This document shows positions 36,790 to 48,800 of a DNA stretch of 64,000 bases, one piece after another. How positions within the stretch are numbered: the stretch's first letter is position 1; the number at the start of each line of letters is the position of its first letter. A program made the position numbers and the translations under genes. Source of the stretch: Plecoglossus altivelis (lineage: Eukaryota; Chordata; Actinopteri; Osmeriformes; Plecoglossidae); NCBI GenBank assembly GCA_036571765.1, contig BROE01000010.1, positions 12,787,057 through 12,851,056 of the forward strand, in the 5' to 3' direction. The notes under the pieces are model-generated. The model saw nothing but the letters and a program-made list of their open reading frames with translations. It was not told where the DNA came from and did not search any database.

Positions 36790-36862
36790 TATATAAAAGT
36801 GCATCGCATGTCTGTATACTCTAGGCATGTCTGTATACTCTAGGACCTAGAGTATACAGACA
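36790..36862 (+). promoter_or_regulatory. TATA-like box followed by duplicated inverted repeat
   Basis: TATATAAAAG at 36790-36799. Then CATGTCTGTATACTCTAGG occurs twice in tandem (36807-36825 and 36826-36844). After one base, its exact inverse CCTAGAGTATACAGACA follows (36846-36862). The second copy and the inverse form a perfect 17-bp hairpin with almost no loop. It sits about where transcription from the TATA box would start. No known gene begins here. Confidence 0.6.
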
Positions 36863-37963
36863 AGATGAACCTAGAGTCTAGGTTCAGCTTGTGACGTGCG
36901 CTGCGCTGCACCGCTGCTTCGTAGACGTGCAATCAGTATACTGAAAAATTGTATCACAGAGACGTGGTCTTTGCGGAAAGTTATTTTCTCCCCTTGTTTC
37001 TGTCTTTACTGAATTATCGGAGGCATAAACATTAGGTAAAACCAAACGAGAGGTCTAAAGAAAGGGGATTGGCTATATATACTAGATGTGACCGAGAAGG
37101 TACGTCGTGCGGGAAGCAAAAATATCGAATGCTCATCTAAAAAGTATATAACTCAGTCTACGGTCTTTTAACAGCACATCTGCCAATGTACAGATGTCTA
37201 TACATACCTGGAGCTCTGTGAAGACAGAAGATCAGAAATGAGGTCTGGTAGACGACCTGTAAACCGTAATACAGTGGTGTAGCTCACTTGTAACCCAATC
37301 CCCCCCTATGACTGAATATACTTTCGCCTCCTATTGGCCACTTAGCTGAGGGTTAGCTGAAAATAGACTTGGAGTGAAGAATGGGGGGAGAGAGACCGAT
37401 GATAGGGAGAGCAGGGGTAAGAGGAGACAAGGTAGGGTTGAGGCCAATGAGGGTGGTGGTGGTGGGGAGTGAGGAGGTTAAAAGGGGTGTAAATAGAGTG
37501 TTACTCATGACTGACTACGGCATAGTGAGTAGAGAGGGAACTGTTGTTAGGTCTGGATCTGGCTTTGAGCAGTCCTGAAATTTGCCAATTTCTCTCATTC
37601 TTTCTTTCTCTCTCTCTCTCTCTCTCTCTCACTGAGACCTTGCCTTTCTTTCTATGAAGGAAACACCGATCCTTTCAGGGTTATGGTGTTATAATGTTGT
37701 GTTATAAAGTTCAGAGGGTATTTAGTCATCAACAAAAGTTGTGTGTCTGTGTGTCTTTGGCTTAAAGACAGATCAGTCTGGGAGAGGAAGTAAGAAGGGG
37801 TGTTTGATGCCTCAGAAATGCAAACATTAGACAAAGTTCCCTGTATGACGCCTGCTGGGACAGTGACTGTCCCAACCTGCAACGCAATTCTGGGCTACCC
37901 ACACTTGAGGGCTGATTGGAGAGGAGGGCGTGTACGTGTGTGTGTGTCTGACATCATCTGCCC

Positions 37964-37970
37964 TATATAA
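37964..37970 (+). promoter_or_regulatory. TATA box candidate for the PDZ-IL-1 gene
   Basis: TATATAA on the strand of the downstream gene, 255 bases before its ATG. The context CCCTATATAACC is a good core TATA. A start about 30 bases on would give a 5' UTR of roughly 230 bases. Confidence 0.5.
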
Positions 37971-38224
37971 CCAGTTATCGCTTGCCAGTTCTCCTGGTTC
38001 TGTTTTAAACAGTCAACCGTTCAGAAAGATTAATCTTGCTCAATTTTACTTCTGCAATTTGGACGATTGTCCTACAGTTCCCCCTGCTCTAACTTCCCCC
38101 TGTCACTCATTCCTTGTTCCTCCTGAATCTGGGGGATGGTCTCGAGAGCTGACGCCACTCAACAAGCTGTTAAAGGCTGGAAGTAGAACTCTCTCCCCAA
38201 ACAACTGCTCAGAAGAGTGACAAC

Positions 38225-40996
38225 ATGGAGACCAAGGTGGGACCTCCAGTCTCCTTCCTGTTCCTTTCTTTACATTTCTCCCCTTTTTTCTTCTTTTGGC
38301 TTCTGTCCTCTCCTTTTGTCTTCTCCCCTCTTCTCTTTTCACCTCACCTCTCCTCTCCTCACCACTCCTCTCTTCTTTTCTCCACTCCTTTTCTCCTCCC
38401 TTCTTCTCCTCTGCCTTCCCATCCTCTCTCTTCATGATGTCCCCTCTGTCTAGATCGTTTTACTCTGTTGTCAGATGGCGCCAGAATGAAGCAACCACGA
38501 GAGACGCTAGCTTTCACCCGCCTCTGGTTAATGGAAATCATGTATTTCATTTTGGAAGGACTTTGCACAGTCTGTCCAGGGAGGGGTGTCCATCAGACAC
38601 ACTCTGTTGGATGGGAAGCATTGCTACGAGGTGGAGTCGGTCCTGAAGACAAGACAAGGAGGAGATGGAGTCTTTGCCAGGTAGGGCAGGTGTTCATATG
38701 GATAACTTTTGTGTCTTATTATCCACTTCTTAGTTTCTTCATATATACACGTGTGAAAGGCTACTGTAGAAGCAGGCGAGACTCCATTTTGTGTTCCTGT
38801 TCATGTGTGGGCATGTGTTTATGTGCATTCACGTGTGTGTATGTGCGCATGCGTGTGTCCAGGGCAGTAGCAAAGCCACTATGGAGCCTCATTTACTCCC
38901 CCTCCAAACATGTATTTCTGATTACTTACAATGAAAAATGAAGGAATTTTACATGTACATACATACAGAGAGACAGGCAGACAGACAGATGCATAGATAG
39001 ATAGATACATATATATAGATGCATATATATATATATATATATATTTTATATATCATTTTAAGATAAGACCCCCTATAAATCCTCTTCTGGCTTTACCCCT
39101 GGTGTGTGTGTTAGGAAGGGAGACAAGATTTTGACAATGAACGGGGTGAATCTGCAGGACATCACACCAGACGGGTTTGTAGACATGCTGGTTGAAGGAG
39201 CCCCCATACTGGTGAGTCACACTTCAAGGAACACCTCAGGAAGCAGAGAAGGGAGAGAGAGAAGGAGGGGAGAGAGGGGCAGACAGGCCAACAGTGACGA
39301 GGACAAAGATCAAGACGTTATCACTGCTGCTACCCTGGGCTCCCGTTCTCCTTCTCTTTCTCTTGCTCTGTCCTCTGCTTACATCCACCCCTCTGTCTTT
39401 CTTCACTGCCTCAAGCTTGATCCCTCTAACCCTTCTTGGCTGCAGACAGTCCACCAAGCTCACGCCGACAGTGACACTGGCTGTCCCACCCTGCCCTGCC
39501 CAGACAGGGGCTCTTTCTGCCCCTTCTTCAAAGAGTCGACCCTCCTCAATTTCAGTCTAGAGATGAAGAGGGAGGAGGATCTGGAGGAAGAGGTGGAGGA
39601 GCCAGGAATGTGTCCGGGCACAGGGGATGCCAGAAAACCCGAAGGAGGAGGGGCTTTCAATGAGAGGGTCGGAGTAGACCTGGTTGTCATGACAAACACC
39701 ACCATTTCAGTTGTGAGGGGACGTGGTTGTGATTCAGGGAGCCCCTGTCATGACTGCGGAGGCACTGGGTGTACGTTCAATGACGTTGTGGTGGTGGCGG
39801 GCTCCAGTAAGGTGACTCTAGGTGAGGCCGCCTTTTTTCAACTGTCTGACTGAAGGGTCCCAGGTCAGGGGGTCATGTGTATGTGTCAGGGACTAAGTTT
39901 GATGGATGTTAAAGTAACATGTTGATGGAAGTTATAGTAAACTGTAAAAGTAGTAAAAATAAGTTGTTGTGTAACCTTTGTTCTGACCAAGTTCATGGAG
40001 ATACTCCCATCCCTCTAGTAGACAATTCCAAATTTATTCCTGCTACATTTTACAGGATGTGATTTAACACTTCATTAACATCCAATATCAGAAGCTTGGA
40101 CACAAGAGGAAGGTTTTGATCATTGGTTTTTAAAGGGTCTATCTCTCTGTCTGTCTGTGTGTCCTCTCAGTGGCACGAGGAGGGGAGGGTTTTAAACAGC
40201 TGGAGAGGGACAGAAAGAACATCTCCATTGAACACCTGAAGACTCACTTCTACCTGAGCAAATCCAGCCCAAAAACTTCCCCTTACATGTCGCCTAAACC
40301 AGGTTGGTAAACCCCCACATAACCCTTAACGAAACCAGGTATGTTCAACATGTCCACATGATGTCAAACAAACCAGTTTTGGGTTAACTAACATGTTGGC
40401 ACAACATCTCATCACACGACAGAACAATACATTTGTTTCTAGAGACATTGGTAACTCTGTGTGCGTGTTCGGTCCACCGTGTCTCTGAGCAGAGATGATG
40501 ACCATCTATTACTATGCTACGGACTGTGTCAATGGGTCGTTCAAGGGAATGCCTGTGGTCCTCAACTTCACCGACTCTAACTGCTACCTGAAATGCTGCA
40601 AAGAGAGGGACAGGGTGTCTCTAGGCATAGAGGTGAAGCGACACCCTCATTCTTGTAGTGATTTATGTGACATTCTCCTGGATTATTGCTTTATAACTGC
40701 GATGATGCTAATCTCAACATACTGTATTTGCATCCTGGGTTATTGGCCATCAGACATGTGACAAGAAGCAGCTGAAGATGATTCCACCAGGCGACCAGGA
40801 TACTCTTGGTTTCCTGTTTTACATGAAGGCCGTCTCAGTAACAGGCGTGCTGAGGTTCGAATCTGCCGCCTTTCCCGGCTGGTTCATCCACACCAACGGT
40901 TGTCCGGACCAGCTAGCCCCGCCAGCCCAGGTGAAAGAGATGGAGAAAGGACAGGAACAAGAGCCTTCGTTCTTTTTTCTCATCAAGAGGAATTAA
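38225..40996 (+). CDS. interleukin-1 family member with N-terminal PDZ domain
   Basis: Seven coding exons: 38225-38236, 38559-38680, 39115-39211, 39446-39821, 40171-40302, 40493-40632, 40754-40996. Phases agree throughout and the product is 373 aa. Residues 12-82 form a PDZ domain (GGVSIRHTLLDGKHCYEVE, then RKGDKILTMNGVNLQD, ending GAPILTVHQ). Residues 83-200 are a linker with an acidic block (KREEDLEEEVEEP) and a Cys/Gly-rich SPCHDCGGTGCTFND. From about 245 the C-terminus is an IL-1 beta-trefoil: TIYYYATDCVNGSFKGMPVV, NCYLKCC, and FESAAFPGWFIHT at 328-340, which fits the IL-1 family signature apart from its penultimate residue, ending FFFLIKRN. There is no signal peptide, as in IL-1-type cytokines. 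It may correspond to the fish-specific IL-1 family member reported in trout and zebrafish, but I cannot confirm that. Exons 1-2 are the least certain. It is tail-to-tail with ace2. Confidence 0.82.
38250..38440. repeat. polypyrimidine tract in intron 1 of the PDZ-IL-1 gene
   Basis: About 190 bases of CT-rich sequence (CTCCTCTCC-type units) directly after the 12-base first coding exon. Open frames over it are artefacts. Confidence 0.85.
38975..39055. repeat. GATA/TA microsatellite
   Basis: CAGA and ATAG units grading into (TA)n at about 39028-39046, in intron 2 of the PDZ-IL-1 gene. Confidence 0.85.
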
Positions 40997-42889
40997 GGGA
41001 CTTACGGCCTTTCTTACGACCCAAATTACCGAAGCAAGATTGCTCGATCCAAGATGGCAGCAAGTTGTATGGAATATTTTGGAAGTATGATATAAAAACC
41101 TTTCCCGTAGCCTGAATTGTTTTAATTTCGTGGTCAGGTGGGTCCCAGCTATTATTTCTATAAAAGTGCCTATTGTGGTACAATAATTTAAAAGATGCAA
41201 ATGTGTCATAGATAACACTGCTTTAGGGGGATAGGGTTGGGCAGTGCCCCTGTGACAAGAAGCTTGGAACCCCTGGTGGCCTCCCTTAAATGTAATGTCT
41301 GAATAAATAACATTATATTTCTTCTGCGAACGCATGCAATGCAGTCAAGCAGGCTATACGAGAGCAATACTGTTTAATGTTACTGGCACCTCTTACAGTA
41401 CTTGCCCCAGTTTGATCTTCACAGTTGGTATGCTCTGGAACCTTCTGCGGTGACAAGTACAAACACATCATAACAACCACTCATACAGTTTGTCTGTGTT
41501 GCAATGTCATTGAGATGGGATACATTTAGATGTGGTAGGTTTAGAGGTGATTCATTTAGATATTATAGGATTAGTTGTATAGTAGTGTACAGCCAAGCCA
41601 TGGGTTAGGGCTGTCTACGAATTTCAGAGCAGACCATGTGTTTATGTTCCTGTTGCTGATCATAATTATTGCTCTTAAGAAAAGTCATTGAATCCGTTGC
41701 AATTTTAACATTCGTGAGAGTTCTTATGACTTTGGAGGTAAAAGAAGGATTGACCACTCGCATATCCTAACCCCAATTAGTCAATCACGTCTTACTATAT
41801 TACTTTATCATTATCTGACACTGTTCCACTCATTATTACCATGTCCTGGGTTTAGACCGGTAAGAATCCTGTCAGGTCCAAATATGACATCATGTACAAG
41901 GGCAGCCTTTTGTATTCACCATCTGCACCCCTGTAAACCGGCTTCAGAGAAACTTTCCAACAGACTATTTCTGTGTCTTCGATCCATTCATCCTCCTTGA
42001 ATCCTCTTTCTTGTCTGGTGTCTGGTGCATGTAAGTTCAGGAACAAAGATCGCAGTCCTGTGCATCATGGTTTCTTCTTTTACAGTTGGGTTAATGGGTT
42101 ATGTAGTCCAGATCCAAGAGGAACTGGAATGGTTCCAGAGAACAGCTGTCCTTGTGTGGACCCTAATTGAAATTGTCATATATTTTCATCTGATGCACAT
42201 GCATGTATGTGAATGCTTGTTAAGGGTAAATATTCCAATTTTGTCAAAAAGACTATATTTGTGCAAATGTTTATTTGGTATTTGGAAGCAAGTTCTTAGA
42301 ATTCTTTAGCTGTTGCTTTGCTGTGGTATTTTGTTTTTACTAGAATATTTTAAATATTTATGGTATATTCATGAATGCTTCACCCTGGTAGTTCAGGTCA
42401 TACATTTGTATCATTCTTAAACCTAGCGTATGTTGAAGTCGTGTCATTGTCAGGAATCTAAGATAGGATTGAGGTATTACTGAAGCAGCTCTTGCCTGCA
42501 ACATTTGAACCATTTGCTTCTCACTTTGCCTTGTTCTGTTTCTTCTTTTTTTTACACAATTCAATCAAACATACTGTACATAATTGTTTCTTTTTTGGAA
42601 AGACATTGAACTGGTATGAAAGTATTCAAATTAGCGTCCATCCCCAAGACTAGGATTATTACTGTCTATGCTCAATATATAAACTAGGAGATCGTCAACA
42701 TTACATGACAATTAACAAATAAACAACCACTTTTCAAGTGATTAACCTATCAAATTCGATAAGTCAAAAATTGAAAACTAAGCAAAAACACTACTATACA
42801 TTACAAATGTATATAAAACACATTACATATACACAATTTACACCTAGTAGTGTTATGGTGGGGTCAGCTGGCCCTCCCTTCCCATGCCC
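40997..42889. other. tail-to-tail 3' region between the PDZ-IL-1 gene and ace2
   Basis: Holds the 3' UTRs of the two convergent genes. It is AT-rich near ace2. On the minus strand a candidate ace2 polyadenylation signal (plus-strand TTTATT) lies at 42270-42275. No further gene is seen. Confidence 0.5.
41302..41307 (+). terminator. polyadenylation signal candidate for the PDZ-IL-1 gene
   Basis: AATAAA (in GAATAAATAAC) 306 bases after the stop codon at 40994-40996. It is the first canonical signal downstream on this strand that I see. Confidence 0.5.
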
Positions 42890-45800
42890 TTAGAAGCCGG
42901 TCTGCTCCCCCTCGTCTCCCTCAAATGCCTTGTTGGCCTCTCCATTCACGTAGGGGTTTGGGGGGGCAGCTGTGGTCACAGGATTTGCTGTCCTCCTACA
43001 CACATGTACAGCCACACAAACACACATACATTCACACAGACATTCAGTACAAATGCACGATCCCACAATCCACACACAAATAATCATGTTACAGAGGATG
43101 TAATGGAAAAATGGTGTTGGCTTGTAAGGCAGCTTGTTCTAAATGAGCAAAACTTCATTTTTAAAAGTTTGTTTGTTAAAACAAACATTGCTTTTCTACA
43201 TTCCCATAAAGAATAAAGTTTTATCCTGCATCTTACTGTAAACCTGGGACTACGCCTCGATGCACTGTAAAGTTAAGATCAGACAGACACACTTACATCT
43301 CCTTTCTGTCAAGGAAACCAGAGATGATGAGGTAGGTGCCCATCAGAACTACAACTCCCATGACCACCCCAAACACCACCAGCCACACCGTGACGGGCTG
43401 CTCAGTTGGCGGAGCGAGTGTTCCTAGGAGACCCTCAAACTCCAGCGTGTTGTCATCCAGCTGGAAAGCATCATTGATGCGACCACGAGACAACCTGTAT
43501 GCACAGGAGCACAGGAGATGAACAAAGGAGGAGAGAAGAGGAAAGTAGAAGAGAGTTTAGGTGAGGAGAGGAGAGGTCAGTGTAATAGTAAGTTAAGACT
43601 GAGAAGAGAAATCCTCAGCATAAGCAGCATGGATCCTCAGTTCCTGGTAAGTTACGTTGATTACTTGACCACATAAGGACTGTTCTCTACAGGCCATGGG
43701 ATCTTACCGTATAGCAGCCTCTACCTCTGCTTTAGGAATAAACTTGGTGGGGTTGACTGGGTTTGTAACCAGGAAGTAGAAGGAGATGCGGGGAGTCTCT
43801 TTATAGGTCTGGATGCTTTCCGACCTGAGTGTAAACCAGGACATGACATCACAACCAATGAATGCACAGACTTACCTTTACTCTTATCCATTCATTCTTC
43901 TATTTAGCCAGATGGCTTGCAGTTTTTCATTCATTCATCAATGTATTATTAGCATAATTTATTCTGTGTTCATTCAGTGTCTGATCTTGAACATTCAGCC
44001 AATGCAGGTGTGCATGCTTACGAGAAGAGAGCGGTTCTGTTGGTGGAAGTGTAGTACTGTCTCATGGCATAGGCCATGTTGGTCTTGAAAAGGTACAACT
44101 CGTTGGGGTTCCATGGGTACTGGGAGAGGCGCAAACAAGAAATTGAGGGAGAGAGATTGAGCGTGAATTAAGTGGAAGAGACAGACAGAAAACGAGAGAA
44201 AGAGGGAAAGAGAGGTGGAAAAAGATCACAGTTAACGTACTCAGAAGGAAAGACCCTCCCAGGTGAGCACACTTACAGCTTTGTCGCCCATGGCAGCCTT
44301 TAAGCTCAGCCGGACTTTGATGGCAAACTCTGCATCTAGGGACAAAACAGAAATGACGCACAATTAGATCGGTCTGTGTCAAGGTAAATATATGGGAGGG
44401 GATCGAGGAGAGATGTGGCATGTCCAGAACTCACAAGGGGCTTCTGTAGCCTGCCAGCCTGGATTGAAGTTGTTAAGCTGGTTCTGATTCTTCAACCAGG
44501 TGTAGAGGGTGCTAAAGTACTCCAACAGTGGTGTGGAGTCCATTTTCACATCTCCAGAAACCTGCTCCAGAGCCCTGGTCCATGATTTGGACCTCCCAAG
44601 CTCTAGCATAGCCCTAGCAGAGGAGGAAACATATTTTGACATAGTAGCATAGCATAGCATTGCATTGACTTCTCTGTTATTTCTTATTTCCGTCTTTAGA
44701 CATTGCATACCTGATTTGACAATACACAAAATAAGTAATGAGATAATATACTGATACCTTAGCTTACTGCCAGCCTGCACCGAGTTGGTGATGTCACACT
44801 TGAACAAAGGTTCTGGATTCCCCGCTTCCACACATAGAGCCTTCTGGAATTGAAACTGGTAGATGGTTCTGGTGAAGTACCTAATAATAATTCACATAGA
44901 CTGAATGTTAGGGTCAGAAAAACTGAGTGGTTATAAAAGAGAGATTAACAGAAGCGTGTTTGCCTGTGTGTGTACTGTACCTGATGAAGGAATAGTCTCC
45001 AGACACATGGAATAGGGCAGGGGGGTCACAGTAGCTCTCATCTCGGGGGATGGGCTCCACCACACCCACTAATTCTCGTCTGCATTGAGGGAACAAGGTT
45101 ACTGACTTTGTAGGTCGCTATCATGACAAACAACACTGCCGTCTAAAAGTGATGAAGTATGACTTTTAAAAACCACTGCTGGCTGATTGAAGGGGGGCTT
45201 GACAGTTCTGACTCCCTAAGCCACTAAAATGATTGACAATGCTTAAACCCAATAGGCCTCTAGTACCACTTTTATCCGATACAATAAACATCACCCTTAA
45301 AGACTCTTGAGTCTGACGAATAACTCTCTTAAAACTTAAAGTCAATGGGTTTCAACCATGTGGCATTTTTATCCAAAAGGCCTTGGACCTGTGTGAAAGC
45401 ACTTCAATCACTAAACTGCTCCTACCACTACCTCTCTCCTGCTGGGCTGCCAAACCTACTTCATCTCCCACCAACGCTGCATCCACCGGTTCTTGGGAAT
45501 GTTCCCCATAAAGACCTGCCATCGCCACTCTTCCAACTGATAGGTGAAGGGCAACGTGGCCACTATGGTGAGGGCCTGCTTCAACAGGAAGTTGATATCT
45601 GTGTCTGCAGGGCGACAGGAAGGAAATGAGATTATTTCAATAAGCATCATCAGAACAGTCAAGCCGTGATTACTGGAGATTTGTTAGCTACCTGTCTAGC
45701 TATGCATATAATTCATTTAAAAAATACAAAAGCTTGAACCAGGTAACCAAATTGCAATAATCATAATTAGGTGAAAACTAGGTTTATTCTCAATGACTCA

Positions 45801-48800
45801 TCTACCTACCTTCATCATCAACAAAGTCAGAAGGCAGAAGTCCCAGGGCTTTCAGGTGTTTGGGCGTGGCTGCAGAGAGCGACATAATCTCCCCCACGGC
45901 CTCGTGGAAGCCCTCATTGGCCCCGTCTCTCAGCAGGTAGGACAAGTTACGATAGGCCATCTGGTACTGGTTATGGCCCATCTCATGGTGTGCAGTCAAG
46001 AAGTGATCCATGTTTATATTGGTACACATCTTGATCCTTTGGAGAAGAGAAGAGGACAGAAGAAAGGAGAGGAGAGGGGAGAATATATTCAAGGTTATGC
46101 AGGACTGCTTCTTCATTTTATTAATATGTTATCGTTGACTTGAAAGATCTTCAGCACCTGAAATCCTCTCTGTTCCCCATGTCCCATGCAGTGGGGTGAC
46201 AAACCACTTTTCTTCCATCATCAGGCTTCACAAACATGGACTTATTCCAGAAGTTGTCAAACATCTTATAAAGGTTCACCGACATGAAGAACTTCTCTGC
46301 CTCCTCAAACAATCTGATCTCAGGCCAGTTCTTGATGAAGGAAAAAAACGTTTTTGGTTTGAAATATGCATATATGCACTTCATTGCATTGTTACTCGCA
46401 AAATAATGAGGAGTCCGACAAATCATAAACATAGTCTAAGGTACAGCAGACCATTTTGTAATCAAGCACTATAAAAACTGCTAATTGCAATATCCACCAA
46501 AGGGTTCTTATCTCAGTGGTTAAAAGAAGTGGGGGAAGTTTTTCAGAAAATGTGGTTAAATTTCATTAGTTACGTTTAAGAGGAAAGTATACTCAGTGCA
46601 CATGCTTGTGCACAAGAAAACACTACTGGCCACATGGTTGGTCTTGGTGAGATGAGTTTGGTCAGAGCAAGCAGTTGGTGTTATTACCTGAGCAACCATG
46701 GCATTAGTGACATCGATGTCCGGTTTCTCAGGATATGGGACAGAAAGAGGATAGAGATTGGTCCAGAATCTTCCCCACATATCACCTGGAGACAGATTTG
46801 CATTTATTTATTTACTTATACTTACTGTAAATATTAGTTATGTATTCAATAAATCAATGTATCTTTTTCTGCAGGCTTTTTAAAGTGATAAATTAGACAA
46901 TGACCAACAGAGGCACCTTTCAGCAGGCTTAGGTCAACTCCAGAAGTAAAGCATGTGAAAAAAATCGGCATGTGCTTAGTTTGTCTCACTGTTGGCACTG
47001 ATCCATTGGTTGAGCGGGTGAGGCAAATCAAGTTCACCCTGTACTTCTCTGATAGGATTTGCTGACAGGGGTTGGGCCAGACCAGTGTTGGGGACAGAGA
47101 AGAGGCAGCATACCCAGCAGGTGAGCAGGCAGCGGCCCCTCGGGGTGAATGTGTCCGGGGTAATGTTGCTGCAGACGACCTCTCACATAGGCATGCAACT
47201 CCTTGTACAGGGGCAGAATCTGTGGGGAGTGGGTGGGGGGAAGATGGGTGGTGGGTCAGAAAATCCAGCAAAGTGATAACAGACACACTTGGTCTCATCA
47301 CTCTCCTGTGCATCTCTCATACACTTGAGGATAGTCCCACAATGAATGAAAGGTGACCACCACTATTGATCTACAGTGACCTGCAAGCCACATGGGGCAG
47401 TACCTCTTTGTAAATACGGCGGACGTCGTCCATCAAGTCCTGTCTGCTGTACTGGTACTTGGGATCATCCTCAATGGTCTCATAGTTATACCTCCAGTAC
47501 GCACCATAGTCCTCATAGCCTGCAGGGTAGAGGGTGGGGGAGGGAGAGGAAAGGGAGAAAGGAGTGAGACATGGGCGACCGAGAGGGAGAGAGTGAGGTG
47601 CAGAGAGACATATGAAAGAGACAGTCAAGAGAAGTATTTATTGCTGGATTCATTGCTATTTTACTTTATCACTTGTATGTATTTATTACATATTTGTTTA
47701 TTATCTGTTATAGTGTGTTTGGGCTTTCACCTATCAGTACTAAAGAGACCAGCATGGTAGAGACTGCAGAAAGACCAGCAGAGAGGCCAGCAGTGAGACA
47801 GAAGAGAGACAAATAAAGAGACTGCAAAGAAGCTGCAGGCAGATGAGACAGCAGAGAGACCAGCAGAGAGACTGTTCCATGATTACCATTAAGCTTGGCA
47901 GCCTCATTTTTTAGGTCAACGTAGTCTTCATACAACGGCCTCATTCTCTTGCCGACCTCCACTCTCCAGCCCTCCCACACATGTAGACGCTCAAAGTAAT
48001 CTCTGCTGTTGGCCATCACACTCTCCAGGCCTACACACGCACAAACACGCACACACAAACACACACACACACACACACACACAGACATACACACAGACCA
48101 AAAGGAAGAACGTGTCCATGGTTTTAGTTAGATAACAAGGTGGCTTGTTTGGTAGAGGTCTATCTGATATTTTGTGATCGTCTTTTTGTCACCACACAGA
48201 CACACAAAACAAGAACTTTCTTTTCCACTTGATCTGCTCATATTCCATCTCCTGTCGAGCAGGAAGTGTTTCCCTGCAGGGAGTCTTCTCTGTTTTTGGC
48301 AGGGCCAGTGCAGGTGGACTCCAGTACATGTCCTATAATAATGACCTTGGACCAGTATTAAAGAGTATTGCCATGGCATTACAACTGATTGTGCTGTCAG
48401 AAGAGATAAGCAGACAAGTGTTCTCTAGAGGTGTAGGCAAAGTGTACCTAGCTACAGGGTTAGGGGACTAGAGTGTACCTGGGACCAGGGTTAGGAGACT
48501 GGAGTGTACTGGCCCCAGGGTTAGGAGTCTACAGTGTACTGGCTCCAGGGTTAGGAGACTGGAGTGAACTGGCTCCAGAGTTAGGAGTCTACAGTGTACT
48601 GGCTCCAGGGTTAGGAGACTGGAGTGTACTGGCCCCAGGGTTAGGAGTCCACAGTGTACTGGCTCCAGGGTTAGGAGACTGGAGTGAACTGGCTCCAGGG
48701 TTAGGAGACTGGAGTGTACCGGGTCCAAGGTTAGCAGACTACAGTGTACCTGGTTCTAGGGTGTGGCAGGTGAAGGGGTCGTTTAGCTCGCACACAGTCC

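Larger units (their letters stand above)
35757..38224. promoter_or_regulatory. shared divergent 5' region of the oxidoreductase and PDZ-IL-1 genes
   Basis: This 2.5-kb stretch separates the two divergent starts. It has TATATAAAAG at 36790-36799 followed by a hairpin, and TATATAA at 37964-37970, 255 bases upstream of the PDZ-IL-1 ATG, which is the better candidate core promoter for that gene. It also contains an (AAAG)n run (36013-36050) and a (TC)n run (about 37605-37630). No coding exon is recognised. Confidence 0.5.
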
